64,000 bases of DNA, taken from positions 62,001 through 126,000 of the forward strand of contig JANQRL010000032.1 in assembly GCA_028284605.1 (NCBI GenBank), written 5' to 3'. Every line of letters starts with the position of its first letter. The stretch's first letter is position 1. Below, in pieces: positions 26,886 through 35,468 of this stretch. A program made the position numbers and the translations under genes. The DNA is from Paracoccaceae bacterium. GTDB taxonomy: Bacteria; Pseudomonadota; Alphaproteobacteria; Rhodobacterales; Rhodobacteraceae. The notes under the pieces were generated by a model. That model did not search any database, was not told the origin of the DNA, and saw only the letters and a program-made list of their open reading frames with translations.

Positions 26886-26930
26886 GCGAGGGTTTTCGAA
26901 AACCCTCGCAAATCGCTTCGAAGCGATTTG
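26886..26930. repeat. paired TTCGAA palindrome, copy 5b (divergent promoter gap)
   Basis: A 24-bp palindrome (26886-26909, core GAGGGTTTTCGAAAACCCTC) runs into a 22-bp palindrome (26909-26930, core AAATCGCTTCGAAGCGATTT), sharing one base. It is the second element in the meaB/hrpB divergent gap, 59 bp after copy 5a. Confidence 0.9.
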
Positions 26931-26994
26931 GCCCGCCAGGGATCGGGCGGAGCGCCTGCTGGCCATCCAGGGGCCGCCCGCGATAGAGACGAGC

Positions 26995-29382
26995 ATGCTG
27001 CCCATCGAGCCGATCCTGCCGGAGCTGATCGCCGCGCTGCGCCGTGAGGGGCGCGCCGTGTTGCAGGCGCCGCCCGGAGCGGGGAAGACGACCCGGGTCC
27101 CCCTCGCCATGCTGGAGGCGGGGCTCTGCGAGGGCCGGATCGTGATGCTGGAGCCGCGCCGGCTTGCCGTGCGGGCGGCGGCGGAGCGGATGGCAGAGAG
27201 CCTGGGCGAACCGGTGGGCAAGACCGTGGGCTATCGGATGCGCGGAGAGAGCAAGCCGGGCGCCCGGATCGAGGTCGTGACCGAGGGCATCCTGACCCGG
27301 ATGATCCAGTCCGATCCGGACCTGCCCGGCGTGGGCGCCGTGCTTTTCGACGAGTTCCATGAACGCTCGCTCCATGCCGATCTGGGGCTGGCTTTGGCTT
27401 TGGAGGTGCGGGCGGCGCTGCGGCCCGATCTGGTGCTTCTGGCGATGTCGGCGACGCTCGATGCGGCGCCGGTGGCGGTGTTGATGGGGGAGGCGCCGGT
27501 CATCACCGCCGAGGGGCGGAGCTTTCCGGTGGAGGTGGTGTGGCGGGACCGGCCGCTCGGGCCGAAAGCGCGGCTCGCGGCCGAGGTGGCGGAGACAGTG
27601 CGGGCCGCCCTGCCCGAGACCGAAGGCGGGGTGCTGGTGTTCCTGCCCGGGGAGCGGGAGATAAGGGCGGTGGAGGCGGCTCTGACGGGAGTGCCGGAGG
27701 GTGTCGAGGTGCGGCCGCTCTATGGTGCGTTGCCCTTTGCCGCCCAGCGCGCGGCCATCGCCCCCGCCACCAAGGGGCGCAAGGTGGTGCTCTCCACCGC
27801 CATCGCGGAAACCTCGCTGACCATCGAGGATGTGCGCGTCGTGGTGGACGGGGGCCGGGCCCGGCGGGCCCGGTTCGATCCGGGATCGGGGATGTCGCGG
27901 CTGGTGACGGAGAAGGTGACGAAGGCCGAGGCGGCGCAGCGCACGGGCCGGGCCGGCCGGGTGGCGCCGGGGCGGTGCTACCGGCTCTGGACCCGCGGTG
28001 AGGAGGGGGCGCTGTCCGAATACCCGCCGGCGGAGATCGAGGCGGCGGACCTGGCCGGGCTGGCCCTGGAACTGGCGCTTTGGGGGAGTGCGGACCTGGC
28101 CTTTCTGACGCCACCGCCGGAGGCCGGGATGGCGGCGGCGCGGGAGCTGCTCCGGGGGCTCGGGGCGCTCGACGGGGGCGGCGCGATCACGGCCCATGGC
28201 CGCAACCTCGCCGCCTTGCCGCTGCATCCGAGACTCGGCCACATGCTGCTGAGCGCGGGGCCGGGGGCCGCGGACCTCGCCGCCCTGATGGGCGTGCGCG
28301 ATCCGCTGCGCGGCGCTGGAGCTGACCTCGGGTTGCGGCTTCGGGCGCTGCGGTCGGGCGAGGGGGACAAGGGGGCGCGGGCGGAGGCGAAGCGGCTCCG
28401 CCGGATGGTCGAGGGGCCGGGGCGGGAGATGTCCGCGGGCGAGATGGCTGCCCTGGCCTATCCCGATCGGATCGGGCTGCGGCGGCCCGGCCCGGCGCCG
28501 CGCTACCTGCTCTCGGGCGGCAAGGGGGCAGTGCTGGACGCGGCCGATACGCTGGCCGGGCAGCGGCTGATCGTGGCCACCGATCTCGACGGGGACAGGC
28601 GCGAGGCGAAGGTCCGGCTGGCGCTACCGCTCACCGAGGCGGAACTGCGGGCGGTCCATGGGGGTGCGATCCGCTGGCAGGAGCTGTGTCGCTGGTCCCG
28701 GCGCGCCGGCGCGGTGGAGGCGCGGCGGCAGGAACGGTTCGGCGCCCTGGTGCTAGCCGACCGGGCCTGGGCGGAGGCGCCGGCCGACCAGGTGGCACGG
28801 GCGATGCTCGACGGGGTTCGAGAGCTGGGGTTGCAACTGAAGGGGGCGGCGGCGCGGTTCGCGGCGCGGGTAGAGCTCGTTCGCGATGGCGGTGCGGAGG
28901 ACCTGCCGGAGATGTCGGAGACGGCGCTGATGGCGGGGCTCGAAGACTGGCTCCTGCCGCATCTGGGCGGCGTTAGGACGGCGAATCAGTGGCGGGGGTT
29001 CAACCTCCTGCCCGCGCTGGAGGGGATGCTGAACTGGCAACAGAGGCAGGTTGTCGACCGAAGGGCGCCGGCGCATTTTTCGACCCCGCTGGGACGGAAA
29101 GTGGCGATCGACTATGGCGGCGACGCGCCGGAAGTTACGCTCCGTTTGCAGGAGCTGTTCGGCCAGCGGGTGCATCCGGTGGTGGCGGGTCGGCCGTTGC
29201 GGCTGGTGCTGCTCTCACCCGCCGGGCGGCCGGTGCAGGTGACGACGGACCTGCCCGGGTTCTGGGCCAGCTCCTACGCGGATGTCAGAAAGGACATGCG
29301 CGGCCGCTACCCGAAACACCCCTGGCCCGAAGATCCCACGGAGGCGGACCCGACGCTTAGGGCGAAGCGGCGGTCGCGGTGA
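26995..29382 (+). CDS. hrpB: ATP-dependent helicase HrpB (DEAH-box family)
   Basis: The 795-residue protein begins [19 protein letters not shown]. Motif I is APPGAGKTT, motif Ia LEPRRLA, motif II DEFHER (DEFH variant typical of HrpB), motif III SAT and motif [10 protein letters not shown]. The C-terminal part has the HrpB-specific block ending in [20 protein letters not shown]. The cellular role of HrpB is unsettled. The open frame extends upstream through the repeats, but the start was placed where homology-like sequence begins. The 3' end converges on gnd. Confidence 0.95.
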   Translation: MLPIEPILPELIAALRREGRAVLQAPPGAGKTTRVPLAMLEAGLCEGRIVMLEPRRLAVRAAAERMAESLGEPVGKTVGYRMRGESKPGARIEVVTEGILTRMIQSDPDLPGVGAVLFDEFHERSLHADLGLALALEVRAALRPDLVLLAMSATLDAAPVAVLMGEAPVITAEGRSFPVEVVWRDRPLGPKARLAAEVAETVRAALPETEGGVLVFLPGEREIRAVEAALTGVPEGVEVRPLYGALPFAAQRAAIAPATKGRKVVLSTAIAETSLTIEDVRVVVDGGRARRARFDPGSGMSRLVTEKVTKAEAAQRTGRAGRVAPGRCYRLWTRGEEGALSEYPPAEIEAADLAGLALELALWGSADLAFLTPPPEAGMAAARELLRGLGALDGGGAITAHGRNLAALPLHPRLGHMLLSAGPGAADLAALMGVRDPLRGAGADLGLRLRALRSGEGDKGARAEAKRLRRMVEGPGREMSAGEMAALAYPDRIGLRRPGPAPRYLLSGGKGAVLDAADTLAGQRLIVATDLDGDRREAKVRLALPLTEAELRAVHGGAIRWQELCRWSRRAGAVEARRQERFGALVLADRAWAEAPADQVARAMLDGVRELGLQLKGAAARFAARVELVRDGGAEDLPEMSETALMAGLEDWLLPHLGGVRTANQWRGFNLLPALEGMLNWQQRQVVDRRAPAHFSTPLGRKVAIDYGGDAPEVTLRLQELFGQRVHPVVAGRPLRLVLLSPAGRPVQVTTDLPGFWASSYADVRKDMRGRYPKHPWPEDPTEADPTLRAKRRSR

Positions 29383-29433
29383 GGCATCGGATCGGCGCTC
29401 TGTGCCGGTCCGGTCTCGGGTCGCGGTCGAGGG

Positions 29434-29476
29434 CAGACCCTTCGAAGGGTCTGGCAAAACCCTTCAAAAGGTTTTG
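29434..29476. repeat. paired TTCGAA palindrome, copy 6 (one half decayed)
   Basis: CAGACCCTTCGAAGGGTCTG (29434-29453) is perfect. The second half (29455-29476, AAAACC...GGTTTT arms) has a C-A mismatch and a TTCAAA centre. The gap lies between convergent genes. Confidence 0.85.
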
Positions 29477-29530
29477 CGCCCGGCAACCACAGGGGGCCTG
29501 ACGGAGGTCTTCGCGCGGCCCGGCGCCGCG

Positions 29531-30928
29531 TCACCCCCACCAAGGCCCATGTCGGCCGGCCCCGCCATCCACCCGGTCGAAGCCGTGGCGTCCGAAAAAG
29601 TCGCGCTGGGCCTGGATCAGCGCCGCGGTGCCACGGGCCTGGATCATGGTGTCGAACCAGGCCAGGGACGCCGAGAGCGCCGGGACCGGATGGCCCGAGG
29701 CGGTGGCGGCGGAGACGGTCCGGCGCAGGGCGGGGAGGACGGATTTGAGGGTCTCGGCGATGGCGGGGGCGAAGGCGAGGTGGCCGTGGGGGGCGCCGTC
29801 GCGGAATGCCGCGGAGATGTCGTCGAGGAGCGCCGAGCGGATGATGCAGCCGGCGCGCCAGACCTCTGCGATGCGGGCCATGTCGAGGTCCCAGGCGAAG
29901 GCGTCGGAGGCCGCGGCCAGCACCGAGAACCCCTGGCTGTGGTCGACGATCCGCGCGGCCAGCAGCGCCTCGGCAAGGGTGTCGGCGGGCAGGTCCACCG
30001 CCCCGCGTTCCGGTGCAAAGAGCGCCGCGCCCGCCGCCCGTCCGATCCGGTCGGCGGACCAGGCCCGGCCCGCGACAGCGGCCTCGATGGCGCTCGCCGA
30101 CTGACCGAGCTTCAACGCCTCGATCACGGTCCAGCGGCCAGTGCCTTTCTGCCCGGCGGCATCGACGATGGCATCGACCGCCGGAATGCCGGTGCGGTCG
30201 GTGGCGGCGAGGACCTCTGCCGTGATCTCGACGAGATAGCTCTTCAGCGGCCCGGCATTCCAATCGCCGAACCGCGCGCCGATGGCGGCAGGCGCCATGC
30301 CGGCCCCTTCGCGCATCAGCCCGTAGAGTTCCGCGATAAGCTGCATCTCGGCATATTCGATGCCGTTATGGACCGTCTTGATGAAGTGGCCGGCGCCGTC
30401 GGGGCCGAAATGATCGGCACAAGGCGCGCCGTCGAACTTGGCCGCGATCGCCTCGATGACGGGCCGAATGCCCTCCCAGGACGCCCGCGTGCCGCCGACC
30501 ATCATCGAGGGCCCGTGCCGCGCCCCGTCCTCGCCGCCCGATACCCCCATGCCGATGAAGGCAAAGCCCCGGGCCTCCAGCTCGGCAGTGCGGCGGCGGG
30601 TTTCGTTGAAATCGGCGTTGCCTGCGTCGATGATCGTGTCGCCCGGGGCGAGATGCGGGAGCAGTTCGGCGATGGAGCCGTCGACCGGGGCGCCGGCGGG
30701 GACCATCAGGATGATCGCGCGGGGGGCGGGCATCGCCTTGGCCATCGCGGCGAGGTCGTCATGGCCGGTGAGGCGGTCGGCCAGCTCGCCGGCCTCATCC
30801 ATGAACTCCGGGATACGGTCGTCGGTGCGATTGGCGACGTGCAGGCCGAAGCCCTTCTCCGCGATGTTGAGCGCCAGCGCGCTGCCCATGGTGCCGAGCC
30901 CGTAGAGGCCGAGGGTTGCGAGGGTCAT
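29531..30928 (-). CDS. gnd: 6-phosphogluconate dehydrogenase (decarboxylating)
   Basis: This pentose-phosphate enzyme converts 6-phosphogluconate to ribulose 5-phosphate and CO2. The 465-residue protein has Rossmann GLYGLGTMGSALALN near the N-terminus, then MVPAGAPVD, DAGNADFNETRRR, GVSGGEDGARHGPSMMVGG and KTVHNGIEYAEMQ with the catalytic Lys and Asn. ATG 30928 is preceded by AAAGGA, a good ribosome site. It lies 19 bp downstream of trmB on the same strand. Confidence 0.95.
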   Translation of the reverse strand: MTLATLGLYGLGTMGSALALNIAEKGFGLHVANRTDDRIPEFMDEAGELADRLTGHDDLAAMAKAMPAPRAIILMVPAGAPVDGSIAELLPHLAPGDTIIDAGNADFNETRRRTAELEARGFAFIGMGVSGGEDGARHGPSMMVGGTRASWEGIRPVIEAIAAKFDGAPCADHFGPDGAGHFIKTVHNGIEYAEMQLIAELYGLMREGAGMAPAAIGARFGDWNAGPLKSYLVEITAEVLAATDRTGIPAVDAIVDAAGQKGTGRWTVIEALKLGQSASAIEAAVAGRAWSADRIGRAAGAALFAPERGAVDLPADTLAEALLAARIVDHSQGFSVLAAASDAFAWDLDMARIAEVWRAGCIIRSALLDDISAAFRDGAPHGHLAFAPAIAETLKSVLPALRRTVSAATASGHPVPALSASLAWFDTMIQARGTAALIQAQRDFFGRHGFDRVDGGAGRHGPWWG

Positions 30929-30947
30929 GAGGGGTCCTTTCGCCGGG

Positions 30948-31658
30948 TCAACTGCGCCGGAAGGTAAGATAGTGCGGGCTCCGCCCTTCGCGCAGGGCTT
31001 TCTGTTCGTAGCGGGTCGAAAGCCAGTCCGGCCAGGGGTCGCGCCAGTCCGTCGGGTCCTCGGCGGTCCAGGTGAACCCGGGACGGGGCACTTCGAGGAG
31101 GGTCTGGCGGACATAGTCCGGGATGTCGGTAGCGACACGGAACTCGGCACCCGGTTTCAAGACGCGGGCGAGCGGGGCGAGGTGCTCGGGCGTGACGAAG
31201 CGGCGGCGGTGGTGGCGTTTCTTCGGCCAAGGGTCGGGATAGAGCAGGAAGGCCTTGGATATGGAGGCATCGGGCAGGACGTCGAAGAGATCGCGCGCGT
31301 CGCCGGGATGGATGCGGAGATTGGTCAGACCCGCGCGGCGGATCTTGCCCAACAGCATGGCGACCCCGTTGATATAGGGCTCCGCACCGATCAGGCCGAT
31401 CCCGGGGTTTTCACGGGCCTGATGCACCATGTGCTCACCACCGCCGAAACCGATTTCGAGCCAGATGTCCTTGCCGGGGAACAGGCGGGCGAGGTCGAGC
31501 GGCGTGCGGTCGGGGTTCTCTTCCCAGGTCACGGGTCCGGGGGAGAGAGCGGCAAGGTCCTCGGCCAGATAGCGCGCCTGCGCGGGCTTCAGCGCCTTGC
31601 CCTTGAGCCGGCCGTAGAAGTTGCGCCACGGCGCGCCGGAGGGATGCTGGCGGGACAT
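30948..31658 (-). CDS. trmB: tRNA (guanine-46-N7)-methyltransferase TrmB
   Basis: The 236-residue SAM-dependent enzyme has WLEIGFGGGEHMV as motif I, then GAEPYINGVA. The TrmB-specific DPWPKKRHHRRRFV block is followed by LKPGAEFRVATDIPDY. The start at 31658 (MSRQHPSGAPWRNFYGR) is family-like, and the upstream extension is not. In related genomes trmB often follows metK directly; here about 2.5 kb separates them. Confidence 0.95.
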   Translation of the reverse strand: MSRQHPSGAPWRNFYGRLKGKALKPAQARYLAEDLAALSPGPVTWEENPDRTPLDLARLFPGKDIWLEIGFGGGEHMVHQARENPGIGLIGAEPYINGVAMLLGKIRRAGLTNLRIHPGDARDLFDVLPDASISKAFLLYPDPWPKKRHHRRRFVTPEHLAPLARVLKPGAEFRVATDIPDYVRQTLLEVPRPGFTWTAEDPTDWRDPWPDWLSTRYEQKALREGRSPHYLTFRRS

Positions 31659-31959
31659 GAGGCGCGGTGTAGCGGGCGGAGGTGGGGGATGCAAAGCGGA
31701 GGCAGGTGAGGTCCGTTCTGCGGGCAAAGCTCCAGCTCGCCGCGTCTGCGCCAAGGGCGGCTTTGGAGTTGAGCCGTGTCAAGAACGGTCGTTCCCATCT
31801 GTGACAGAAAGCCCGAGTTTGGAACATCCTGCGATGGACAGAAGGTCGGCTCCTGGCCCTTGCACGAAGATACCCCGTCGCTAAGCGCTCTACGTGAAAG
31901 GCTGGCATCGGTTGCTTGCTGCTGCGAAGAAGCGGGTCGAACTGGCCGGTGTGTTGGTA
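31659..31959. other. gap between trmB and the small ORF, no gene seen
   Basis: About 300 bp without a supported gene. Open frames in it are Arg-rich or antisense-like and lack ribosome sites. It must contain the trmB-gnd promoter. Base composition is less GC-rich than the flanks near 31770-31900. Confidence 0.4.
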
Positions 31960-32154
31960 TCAGGACCGCGAGTTGACGCGCGACCGCTTCGCCACCAACG
32001 GGAAGCGCGGGACAAGCACAAGGGCCTTCTTGCCGAAAGTGGAGAACACGGCGCGGCGGATTTGACATTGGACACGCAGCGCCTGCCTCTCATGCGCGGT
32101 CGGGGCGACCGGGGTGCGGCATTTCACGAGGTCGGGGTGAAACGGGGTCATCAT
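31960..32154 (-). CDS. small basic hypothetical protein, divergent from the winged-helix/hydrolase gene
   Basis: This predicted 64-residue protein starts MMTPFHPDLVKCRTPVAPTA and is rich in Arg and Lys, with two Cys. GAGGAGG lies six bases before the ATG at 32154, one of the best ribosome sites in the window, which is the main reason to accept it. It contains no known domain. It is divergent from the regulator-hydrolase gene, with a 155-bp shared upstream region. Confidence 0.5.
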   Translation of the reverse strand: MMTPFHPDLVKCRTPVAPTAHERQALRVQCQIRRAVFSTFGKKALVLVPRFPLVAKRSRVNSRS

Positions 32155-32309
32155 GGTGTGCCTCCTCGGATGATGACCCGAAGATGCGCAATCCTGCATG
32201 CCCTCGCTTGAGGGGAACGCTTGGAGACCTTTGGGATTGCCTTGGGAAATCCTGTCGGCGCGTGCATTTTGTTGGCTCGAACGAAGGAAAACGTTCTAGG
32301 TGTGAGCCT

Positions 32310-33491
32310 ATGGAGCACCATTTCGCGGATTGCACGCTGGATGATTCCCGCCTGACGCTTACGCGCGACGGCAGAGCGGTGGCCGTGGAGCCCAAGGTGT
32401 TCGACCTGATCCATCTGCTGGTGCGCAATTCCGGAGACCTTGTGACGCGAGACCGGATGGTTGAGGAGATCTGGGGCGGTCGAATCGTGTCCGAGTCCGC
32501 GATTTCCGCATGCATCGCGTCCGCGCGAAAGTCCGTCGGCGACGACGGAAAGGCGCAGGCGGTCATCCGAACCGTTGCCCGGCGCGGGGTGATGCTTGTG
32601 GCGGAGGTGTCGGGCGAGGCGACCCCCGGGGCGCAGGCCTCGGCACCCATTGCCGCCGAGGCGGCCCAAAGGATCCGCTTCTGCCGGAGTGAGGATGGCC
32701 ATGCAATCGCGTATGCCGTCAGCGGCGAGGGCCCGCCTGTACTGCGGTTCGGGCCTGTGTCACTCCACGACCTGGAATTGGAATGGGCTTATGGGCTGCA
32801 CCGCTCCTGGATCTCGTCGATGGCGCTTCACACCCGATACCTGCGATTTGACAATGTGGGGAGCGGCCAGTCGGAACGGGCCCTGCGCGATCTGGACTAT
32901 GAGACCGAGGCGCGCGATGCGGCCGCTGTCGCCGATGCAGCGGGCTTTGACCGATTCGCCGCGGTGTCCTATTCGGGCGGCTGCATGACAGCGCTGACCT
33001 TCGCGGCCTTCTACCCGGAACGGCTTTCGCGGCTGGCGATTGTGGGCGGATATGTCGAGGGTCGCGCGCGACGTAGCGCAGATGCCCCGCCCGACGCATT
33101 GAGAGCTATGATCGGTGAGGGCTGGGCCCGCCCTGAAAGCGCCTTCGCACGTGGCTTCGCGACGAGCTACTTTCCCGAGGGGCCTGGAGAAGAAATGCGC
33201 GAAGTACTGCGCATGTCGCAGGCCGCCTGCCCGCCAGAAACGATGCTGCGCAATCGCGACGCGATCAATCATGCGACAAACGCGCATCTATTGGATCAGG
33301 TGCGCTGTCCGGTGTTGATCCTGCATGCGCGCGACGATTCCGTGCACCCTCTGTCGCAGGCGCAGAAGCTGGCGGCGGGTATTCCGGGCGCAGAGCTGGT
33401 GGTACTGGAGACCGCCAACCATATTCCCTTGCACGGGAGCGCATGCTGGGAGAGTTACAACATCACGCTTGCGGAGTTCTTGACCGATTAG
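32310..33491 (+). CDS. winged-helix (OmpR/CadC type) and alpha/beta-hydrolase fusion protein
   Basis: The 393-residue product combines an N-terminal OmpR/CadC-like DNA-binding domain (about 1-100: FDLIHLLVRNSGDLVTRDRM, then EIWGGRIVSESAI, RTVARRGV) with an alpha/beta-hydrolase domain (about 125-390). The hydrolase has a Ser elbow in AVSYSGGCMTAL, Asp in LHARDDSVHP and His in TANHIPLHG, so a complete triad is possible. No membrane helix separates the halves. It may be a one-component regulator whose hydrolase domain binds or cleaves the signal. ATG 32310 follows AGG-rich sequence. Confidence 0.85.
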   Translation: MEHHFADCTLDDSRLTLTRDGRAVAVEPKVFDLIHLLVRNSGDLVTRDRMVEEIWGGRIVSESAISACIASARKSVGDDGKAQAVIRTVARRGVMLVAEVSGEATPGAQASAPIAAEAAQRIRFCRSEDGHAIAYAVSGEGPPVLRFGPVSLHDLELEWAYGLHRSWISSMALHTRYLRFDNVGSGQSERALRDLDYETEARDAAAVADAAGFDRFAAVSYSGGCMTALTFAAFYPERLSRLAIVGGYVEGRARRSADAPPDALRAMIGEGWARPESAFARGFATSYFPEGPGEEMREVLRMSQAACPPETMLRNRDAINHATNAHLLDQVRCPVLILHARDDSVHPLSQAQKLAAGIPGAELVVLETANHIPLHGSACWESYNITLAEFLTD

Positions 33492-33700
33492 CGCGGGCGT
33501 TGGACTGCGAACGGGTGATCAAACGGAACTGCTGGCCGCAATTCCTGAGCGCCTGACATGAGCCTCCTGCCAATACCTATGCGCCATAAGCAGTTTCTGA
33601 GTTGGTCACGTTTTGGGCCGCCCCTGGAAAGGCGGACGTTGGGGAACACCGCAGCATCCGGTGCATCGGGCTTGAAGCCGCCCTTAAGCCCGCGCTTTGC

Positions 33701-34213
33701 CTAGGCGCCTTCCGCGAGGGCGTCCCTCAGAACCGCTGCGTCCTCCTCCGAGAAGGCGCAGAGGGTAGTGGCGGGTGGGATGTCCATCTCCGACAGACCC
33801 TCGCGCAGGGTCGTCACTGCGATGCGGGCGGCGCGGTCCTTTGGGAAGCCGTAGACGCCGGTGGAGATCGCGGAGAAGGCGAGTGAGGTCAGGCCGTGTT
33901 CGCCGGCGAGGCGCAGGCAGGTGCGGTAGCAGGCGGTCAGCGCGGCGTCCTCCCCCGCCCTGCCGCCCCGCCAGACCGGGCCGACGGTATGGATGACATG
34001 GGCGGCGGGCAGGTCGTAGCCGCCGGTGATGACCGCCGCGCCGGTCGGGCAGCCGCCGATGCGGCGGCATTCCTCCAAGAGCCCCGGCCCCGCCGCGCGG
34101 TGAATGGCGCCGTCGACCCCGCCGCCACCGAGCAGGCTCTCGTTGGCCGCGTTCACGATGGCGTCGACGGCGAGCGTCGTGATGTCCCCGGTGATGACCC
34201 GGAGCGCGGCCAT
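33701..34213 (-). CDS. macrodomain protein, O-acetyl-ADP-ribose deacetylase type
   Basis: The 170-residue protein is one complete macrodomain of the YmdB/MacroD type. It has [30 protein letters not shown], where the NAAN and [10 protein letters not shown] loops bind ADP-ribose, then HTVGPVW and [12 protein letters not shown] for the phosphate loop. It hydrolyses O-acetyl-ADP-ribose or ADP-ribose esters. It begins one base after the metK stop on the same strand and so is probably in the metK transcript. Deacetylases such as the sirtuin at 23548 generate its substrate. Confidence 0.92.
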   Translation of the reverse strand: MAALRVITGDITTLAVDAIVNAANESLLGGGGVDGAIHRAAGPGLLEECRRIGGCPTGAAVITGGYDLPAAHVIHTVGPVWRGGRAGEDAALTACYRTCLRLAGEHGLTSLAFSAISTGVYGFPKDRAARIAVTTLREGLSEMDIPPATTLCAFSEEDAAVLRDALAEGA

Positions 34214-34214
34214 C

Positions 34215-35396
34215 TCAGATCTCGGCTTTCAGCGCCGCGGCGAGGTCGGTCTTTTCCCAGCTGAAGCCGCCATCGGCCTCGGGTTGGCGGCCGAAATGGC
34301 CATACGCGGCAGTGCGTTGGTAGATCGGGCGGTTCAGCACCAGATGCTCGCGGATGCCCCGGGGGGTGAGGTCCATGACCCGGGGGATCGCCGCCTCGAT
34401 CTCCTGGTTCGGCACTTCGCCGGTGCCGTGGGTATCGACATAGATCGAGAGCGGCTTGGCGACGCCGATGGCGTAGGAGAGTTGCAGGGTGCAGCGCTCC
34501 GCCAGACCGGCGGCCACCACGTTCTTGGCGAGGTAGCGTGCGGCGTAAGCCGCGGAGCGGTCGACCTTCGTCGGGTCCTTGCCGGAAAACGCGCCGCCGC
34601 CATGGGGCGCCGCGCCGCCATAGGTGTCGACGATGATCTTGCGGCCCGTGAGCCCGGCATCCCCGTCCGGGCCGCCGATCACGAAGGTCCCCGTCGGGTT
34701 GATCCACCATTCGGTGGCGTCGGTGATCCAGTCGGCGGGGAGCACCTCGCGGATGTAGGGTTCAACGATGGCGCGGATGTCGTCGGAGGTCTGGGCCTCG
34801 CTCTCATGCTGGGTGGAGAGCACGATGGAGGTGGCCTCCACCGGTTTGCCATCGACATAGCGCAGGCTGATCTGGCTCTTGGCGTCGGGGCGCAAGCTGG
34901 GCTCGGCGCCGGATTTGCGGACCTCGGCGAGGCGGCGCAGGATCGCGTGGGAATACTGGATCGGGGCCGGCATCAGGTCCGGCGTCTCGGTGGTGGCGTA
35001 GCCGAACATGATGCCCTGGTCGCCGGCGCCCTCGGCGCGGTTGCCCTCGCCGGTGACCCCTTGCGCGATATGGGCGGATTGTTCGTGCAGGAAATTCAGG
35101 ACGTGGCAGGTGTTCCAGTGGAACTTGTCCTGCTCGTAGCCGATATCCTTGATGCAGTCGCGGGCGATCTCGGCGATGCGGCCCATGTAGTTCTTGAGCT
35201 TGTCCTGGTCCGAAAGGCCGACCTCGCCGCCGACCACGACCATGCCGGTGGTGGCGAAGGTTTCGCAGGCGACGCGGGCGGTGGGTTCTTCGGCCAGGAA
35301 GGCGTCGAGCACGGCGTCCGAAATCCGGTCGCAGACCTTGTCGGGATGGCCCTCCGAGACGGATTCGGAGGTGAAGACGTAATCGGATCGGGACAT
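34215..35396 (-). CDS. metK: S-adenosylmethionine synthetase MetK
   Basis: MetK makes SAM from methionine and ATP. The 393-residue protein has the start-region [19 protein letters not shown], the ATP-binding hexapeptide [12 protein letters not shown], and the P-loop-like [19 protein letters not shown]. The order and length match MetK. The ribosome site in front of the ATG is part of a SAM/SAH riboswitch pseudoknot, so translation should fall when SAM is plentiful. The macrodomain gene follows at once. Confidence 0.98.
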   Translation of the reverse strand: MSRSDYVFTSESVSEGHPDKVCDRISDAVLDAFLAEEPTARVACETFATTGMVVVGGEVGLSDQDKLKNYMGRIAEIARDCIKDIGYEQDKFHWNTCHVLNFLHEQSAHIAQGVTGEGNRAEGAGDQGIMFGYATTETPDLMPAPIQYSHAILRRLAEVRKSGAEPSLRPDAKSQISLRYVDGKPVEATSIVLSTQHESEAQTSDDIRAIVEPYIREVLPADWITDATEWWINPTGTFVIGGPDGDAGLTGRKIIVDTYGGAAPHGGGAFSGKDPTKVDRSAAYAARYLAKNVVAAGLAERCTLQLSYAIGVAKPLSIYVDTHGTGEVPNQEIEAAIPRVMDLTPRGIREHLVLNRPIYQRTAAYGHFGRQPEADGGFSWEKTDLAAALKAEI

Positions 35397-35401
35397 GGGA
35401 C

Positions 35402-35450
35402 GCGCTCCATTAAGGTCTGGCCCGGCACGCCAGGAAGCCGTTGTGCGGGC
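35402..35450 (-). promoter_or_regulatory. SAM/SAH riboswitch in the metK leader
   Basis: Read on the minus strand, the leader contains CACAACGGCTTCCTGGCGTG, the conserved core of the SAM/SAH class found upstream of metK in Rhodobacterales. The stem is GCAC (35446-35443) with GTGC (35428-35425), extended by GCCC/GGGC across a bulged C. The loop GGCTTCC can pair with GGAGC (35408-35404), which is the ribosome-binding site eight bases before the ATG. The pseudoknot would therefore hide the ribosome site when ligand is bound. Confidence 0.9.
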
Positions 35451-35468
35451 GGTTTGAGTCAGGTGGAC

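Noticed and set aside
26803-28242. A 479-codon minus-strand open frame over hrpB
   Set aside because: Antisense to all helicase motifs of HrpB; His/Arg/Pro-rich and without family features.
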